Source of the DNA: Nitriliruptoraceae bacterium
GTDB taxonomy: Bacteria > Actinomycetota > Nitriliruptoria > Nitriliruptorales > Nitriliruptoraceae
Length of the DNA stretch: 16,110 nt
Direction: 5' to 3'
Assembly: GCA_003554005.1 (NCBI GenBank)
Contig: PWEU01000162.1
Coordinates: forward strand, 1 to 16,110
The notes beneath the pieces were generated by a model, which saw only the letters and a program-made list of their open reading frames with translations, did no database searches and was not told the origin of the DNA. Positions 13,530 to 16,110 of the stretch are shown here, one piece after another; the stretch's first letter is position 1, and each line of letters starts with the position of its first letter. The position numbers and the translations under genes are program-made.

Positions 13530-15332
13530 GTGGACGACAACTCGTGGTGGCGTGCGCCGAGGGTGCCGGCCTTCGAGTGGATCCCCGCCTACCAACGCGA
13601 ACGGTTGGGCCGGGATCTGGTCGCCGGGGCGATCGTGACCGCGCTGGTGATCCCCCAGGCCCTGGGCTACGCCGCCATCGCCGGGGTCCCCGTCCAGGTC
13701 GGCCTGTACGCGGTCCCGTTGGCCTTGCTGGCGTACACGCTGCTCGGGTCCTCCCCGCAGGTCAGCGTCGGACCGGTGTCGACGGTGTCGGTGGTGTCGG
13801 GATCGATCGTCGCGGTCCACGCCGGCGGTGATCCCGACCGGGCGGTGGCGCTCACCGTCACTCTCGCGATCCTGTCGGGCGTGGTGCTGCTCGTGGCCGG
13901 GTTGCTACGGACCGGGTGGATCGCGGAGTTCCTGTCCAAGCCGATCGTCAGCGGGTTCGTGTTCGGGCTGTCGGTCGTGATCATCGTGGGCGAGGTGCCC
14001 ACCCTGATCGGCGTGGAGGGTGCCGATGGCCCGGTCTACCTGCGTGCGTGGTCCGCGATCACCTCGCTGCCCGATCTCCACCCGACCACGGCGCTGCTCG
14101 GGGTCGGCAGCCTCGCGGTGCTGTTCCTGGGCAACGCCCTGGCGCGCCAGGTGCCGTGGGGTCTGCTGCTGGTGGTCGGCAGCCTCGTGGTGTCGGGGGC
14201 GTTGTCCTTCGGCGAGCGTGGGGTCGTGGTGGTGGGCGACGTCCCGGCCGGGCTCCCCGTGCCGGCGCTGCCGGCGATCACCTGGTCCGATGTGACCCTG
14301 CTGATCGTGCCGGCGATGGGCCTGGCGCTGGTCGGTCTGGCGGAGACGCTCAGCGCCGGCCGGCTGTTCGCCGCCCAGGGCGGCTACCGCATCGACACCG
14401 ACCAGGAGTTCGTCGCCCCCGGCGCCGCGAACATCGCCTCGGGTGTGTTCGGTGGGCTCGGGGTGGCGGGCAGCCTGTCCAAGACTGCGGCGGTCGCCCG
14501 CGCGGGGGGCTCGAGCCAGATCGTCAGCATCACGGCTGCGATTCTCAGCCTCGCGGTGCTGTTGCTGTTCGCGCCCGCCTTGAGCGACCTGCCCCGTGCC
14601 GTGCTGTCAGCGGTGGTGATCCACGCCGTGTGGGGCCTGATGAACGCCGAAGCCCTCCGGCGGTACGCGCGCATCCGTCGCAACGACCTGGTGTCCGCCG
14701 TCGCGGCCCTGCTCGGGGTTCTGCTCTTCGGCACCCTGGCCGGGCTGTTGATCGCGGTCGGGCTCTCCCTGCTCGGGCTGGTCTACCGCGCCAGCCGCGT
14801 CGAGGTCGAGGAGATGGGGCGGATCTCGGGCGAGAAGGCCGCCTGGGGCTCCGTCGAACGCCACCCCGAGCGCACCACGATCGACGGGCTGATGATCCTA
14901 CGGCTCAGCGCGGGGCTGTTCTGGGTCAACGCCGCGGCGGTCGAGGAGCGGATCATCGACCTGGTGGACAGCCGGCCCGGGACGCGCGCGCTCGTGCTCG
15001 ACCTCGAGGCCACCGACCAACTCGACACGACCAGCACCGACATGCTGTACCCCCTGATCGCTCGTCTCCGCCGGCGGCAGGTGGACCTCTACCTCGTGCG
15101 GGTGATGTTCCGGGCACGGGTGGTGCTCAAGCGCTCCGGGCTGCGCGACGAGTTCGGCGACGACCACCTGTGGCGCACCATCTCCCAGGGCGTGAAGCGG
15201 GCGAAGAAGGACCACCGCCTCGGCGACCATGCCCGTCTCGACAGCGAGGTGGAGGTGGCCGACACCGAGGAGAGGGTCGTCGTCGACCTCGATCTCGGTG
15301 GGCAGGGCGACGACCCCCAGAGAGCCCCGTGA
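13530..15332 (+). CDS. SulP-family anion transporter with C-terminal STAS domain
   Basis: Predicted SulP/SLC26-type membrane transporter (600 aa) for sulfate, bicarbonate or another anion; the substrate cannot be told from sequence alone. The family entry motif is clear: AIVTALVIPQALGYAAIAGV (34-53), then GLYAVPLALLAYTLLGSS (58-75) and VGPVSTVSVV (80-89). Many hydrophobic helices follow to about residue 430, including LAETLSAGRLFA and the GGLGVAGSLSKTA segment. A STAS domain occupies about 450-550 (LMILRLSAGLFWVNAAAVEE; VLDLEATDQLDTTSTDML), where DTTS replaces the more usual DSTG or DSSG. A charged tail of about 50 residues follows. The GTG start is supported by AGGGAGG (13516-13522) 7 nt upstream. 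The stop overlaps the start of a histidine kinase gene by 4 nt (GTGA), which points to coupled expression. Confidence 0.92.
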   Translation: MDDNSWWRAPRVPAFEWIPAYQRERLGRDLVAGAIVTALVIPQALGYAAIAGVPVQVGLYAVPLALLAYTLLGSSPQVSVGPVSTVSVVSGSIVAVHAGGDPDRAVALTVTLAILSGVVLLVAGLLRTGWIAEFLSKPIVSGFVFGLSVVIIVGEVPTLIGVEGADGPVYLRAWSAITSLPDLHPTTALLGVGSLAVLFLGNALARQVPWGLLLVVGSLVVSGALSFGERGVVVVGDVPAGLPVPALPAITWSDVTLLIVPAMGLALVGLAETLSAGRLFAAQGGYRIDTDQEFVAPGAANIASGVFGGLGVAGSLSKTAAVARAGGSSQIVSITAAILSLAVLLLFAPALSDLPRAVLSAVVIHAVWGLMNAEALRRYARIRRNDLVSAVAALLGVLLFGTLAGLLIAVGLSLLGLVYRASRVEVEEMGRISGEKAAWGSVERHPERTTIDGLMILRLSAGLFWVNAAAVEERIIDLVDSRPGTRALVLDLEATDQLDTTSTDMLYPLIARLRRRQVDLYLVRVMFRARVVLKRSGLRDEFGDDHLWRTISQGVKRAKKDHRLGDHARLDSEVEVADTEERVVVDLDLGGQGDDPQRAP

Positions 15333-16110
15333 CGTGCCGCGATGCGCCACCGGGCGCCGCCCGCCACGCCGGTGCCGCAGCCGAGCCACCCTCCTTCGAG
15401 CGCGTGCTGCTGGACCTCGCTGTCGGCTTCGTCAACGTGCCGCTGGAGCGCCTGGACGAGGCGATCGACCACACGCTCCGCACGATCGGCCAGCTCAGTG
15501 GGGTCGCTCGCAGCTACCTGTTCACCTACGACTGGGACCAGCAGACCGCCACCAACACCCACGAGTGGTGTGCGCCGGGGGTGCAGCCGGTCATCGATGA
15601 CCTGCAGCAGGTGAGCGTCGCGGGGCTGCAGGAGTGGGTCACGCTCCACCGGGCGGGTGCGCCGGTGTACCGCGAGGACACCACCGACCCCGCGCTCGAG
15701 GCGGCCGAGCGTGACGAGTGGGTCGCCCAGGGCATCACCGCCCTGATCCCGCTGCCCCTGATGAGCGAGGCGGTGTGCGTGGGCTTCGTCGGCTTCGACG
15801 TCGTCGACGGACCCCGCAGCTGGGACGAGAAGGACCGTGAGCTGTTGGGGGTGTTCGCGGAGCTGCTGGCCCACGCCGAGGAACGGCGGACCATGGAGCG
15901 GGTTCGGGAGGCGGCCCTGGAGCTCGCCGCCGCCAACGAGCAGCTGACCGCCTTCGCCGGCGCGGGCTCCCACGACCTCAAGGCACCGCTGACCACGGTG
16001 CAGGGGATGCTGAGCCTGCTCGGGAACACCCGGATCGATGAGCAGCGCCGAGCCGAACTGCTGGATCGGGCGCTCGGGGCGACCCAGCGGATGGCCACCA
16101 TGATCGACCG
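15329..16110 (+). CDS. GAF-domain sensor histidine kinase (3' end beyond window)
   Basis: N-terminal 260 residues of a two-component sensor kinase; the frame is open to the end of the window. Residues about 25-190 form a GAF domain of a recognisable subtype: RSYLFTYDWD, NTHEWCAPGVQPVIDDLQ (76-93), AERDEWVAQGITALIPLPL (126-144) and VGFVGFDVVDGPRSWDEKD (151-169). A short coiled-coil linker leads to a HisKA domain with the phospho-acceptor box SHDLKAPLTTVQGML, the likely phosphorylated residue being His215. The ATP-binding HATPase_c domain must lie downstream. No membrane helix or signal peptide is seen, so the protein is probably cytoplasmic. GTG at 15329 overlaps the SulP stop by 4 nt, suggesting translational coupling. 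No ribosome site is obvious inside the overlap. The family call is strong; the signal is unknown. Confidence 0.88.
   Translation, partial: MTCRDAPPGAARHAGAAAEPPSFERVLLDLAVGFVNVPLERLDEAIDHTLRTIGQLSGVARSYLFTYDWDQQTATNTHEWCAPGVQPVIDDLQQVSVAGLQEWVTLHRAGAPVYREDTTDPALEAAERDEWVAQGITALIPLPLMSEAVCVGFVGFDVVDGPRSWDEKDRELLGVFAELLAHAEERRTMERVREAALELAAANEQLTAFAGAGSHDLKAPLTTVQGMLSLLGNTRIDEQRRAELLDRALGATQRMATMID

Overview
The window is very GC-rich with strong G/C preference at third codon positions, acidic proteins (many Asp/Glu), and actinobacterial families (MMPL-type RND exporter, membrane-anchored DsbA-like protein beside a CcdA-like protein, MalT-type LuxR regulator, HdeD, DUF302, DUF2804). It is most simply read as chromosome of a high-GC actinobacterium. 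A deep-branching halotolerant or alkaliphilic lineage such as Nitriliruptoria is possible, but that is a guess from composition. I see no rRNA, tRNA, CRISPR array, transposase or phage gene.

Layout. 184-5108 (+): an RND/MMPL exporter, a membrane-anchored DsbA-like thiol oxidoreductase and a CcdA/DsbD-like membrane protein. The last two genes overlap by one base and form an envelope thiol-redox pair. 5128-9274 (-): a run transcribed gdhA (glutamate dehydrogenase), then a regulator joining a KaiC/RecA-like region to an XRE helix-turn-helix and a cupin, then a divergent GreA/GreB-type factor, then a DUF2804 protein. 9275-9619: a divergent intergenic region with three 17-bp direct repeats and several hairpins, leading into a DUF302 protein (9620-10024, +). 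10025-10302: a convergent intergenic region with a perfect 50-bp duplication that contains a hairpin. 10303-10866 (-): an HdeD-like membrane protein. 10867-11184: a divergent region with a perfect 18-bp direct repeat. 11185-13474 (+): a MalT/LAL-type LuxR regulator whose HTH is in a different frame from the rest of the protein, the switch falling at a run of seven C. 13530-15332 (+): a SulP anion transporter with a STAS domain, overlapping by 4 bases a GAF-histidine kinase that runs off the window end.

How the genes may work together. The gdhA/XRE-cupin/Gre cluster looks like a nitrogen-metabolism locus with its own regulator. The same gapped motif (ATGAA-N5-GCTTCACG, containing a TGAA-N7-TTCA dyad) lies upstream of both gdhA and the gre gene, which suggests a shared operator. 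The gre leader also has a perfect 9-bp stem that covers part of its Shine-Dalgarno site. The right end (LuxR regulator, SulP, sensor kinase) looks like an anion-transport and signalling block. The strongest oddities are the LuxR frame break together with a Walker A Lys-to-Asn change, the KaiC-like/XRE/cupin fusion, the shared dyad motif, and the intergenic repeats. All family assignments rest on motifs read by eye; no database search was possible.
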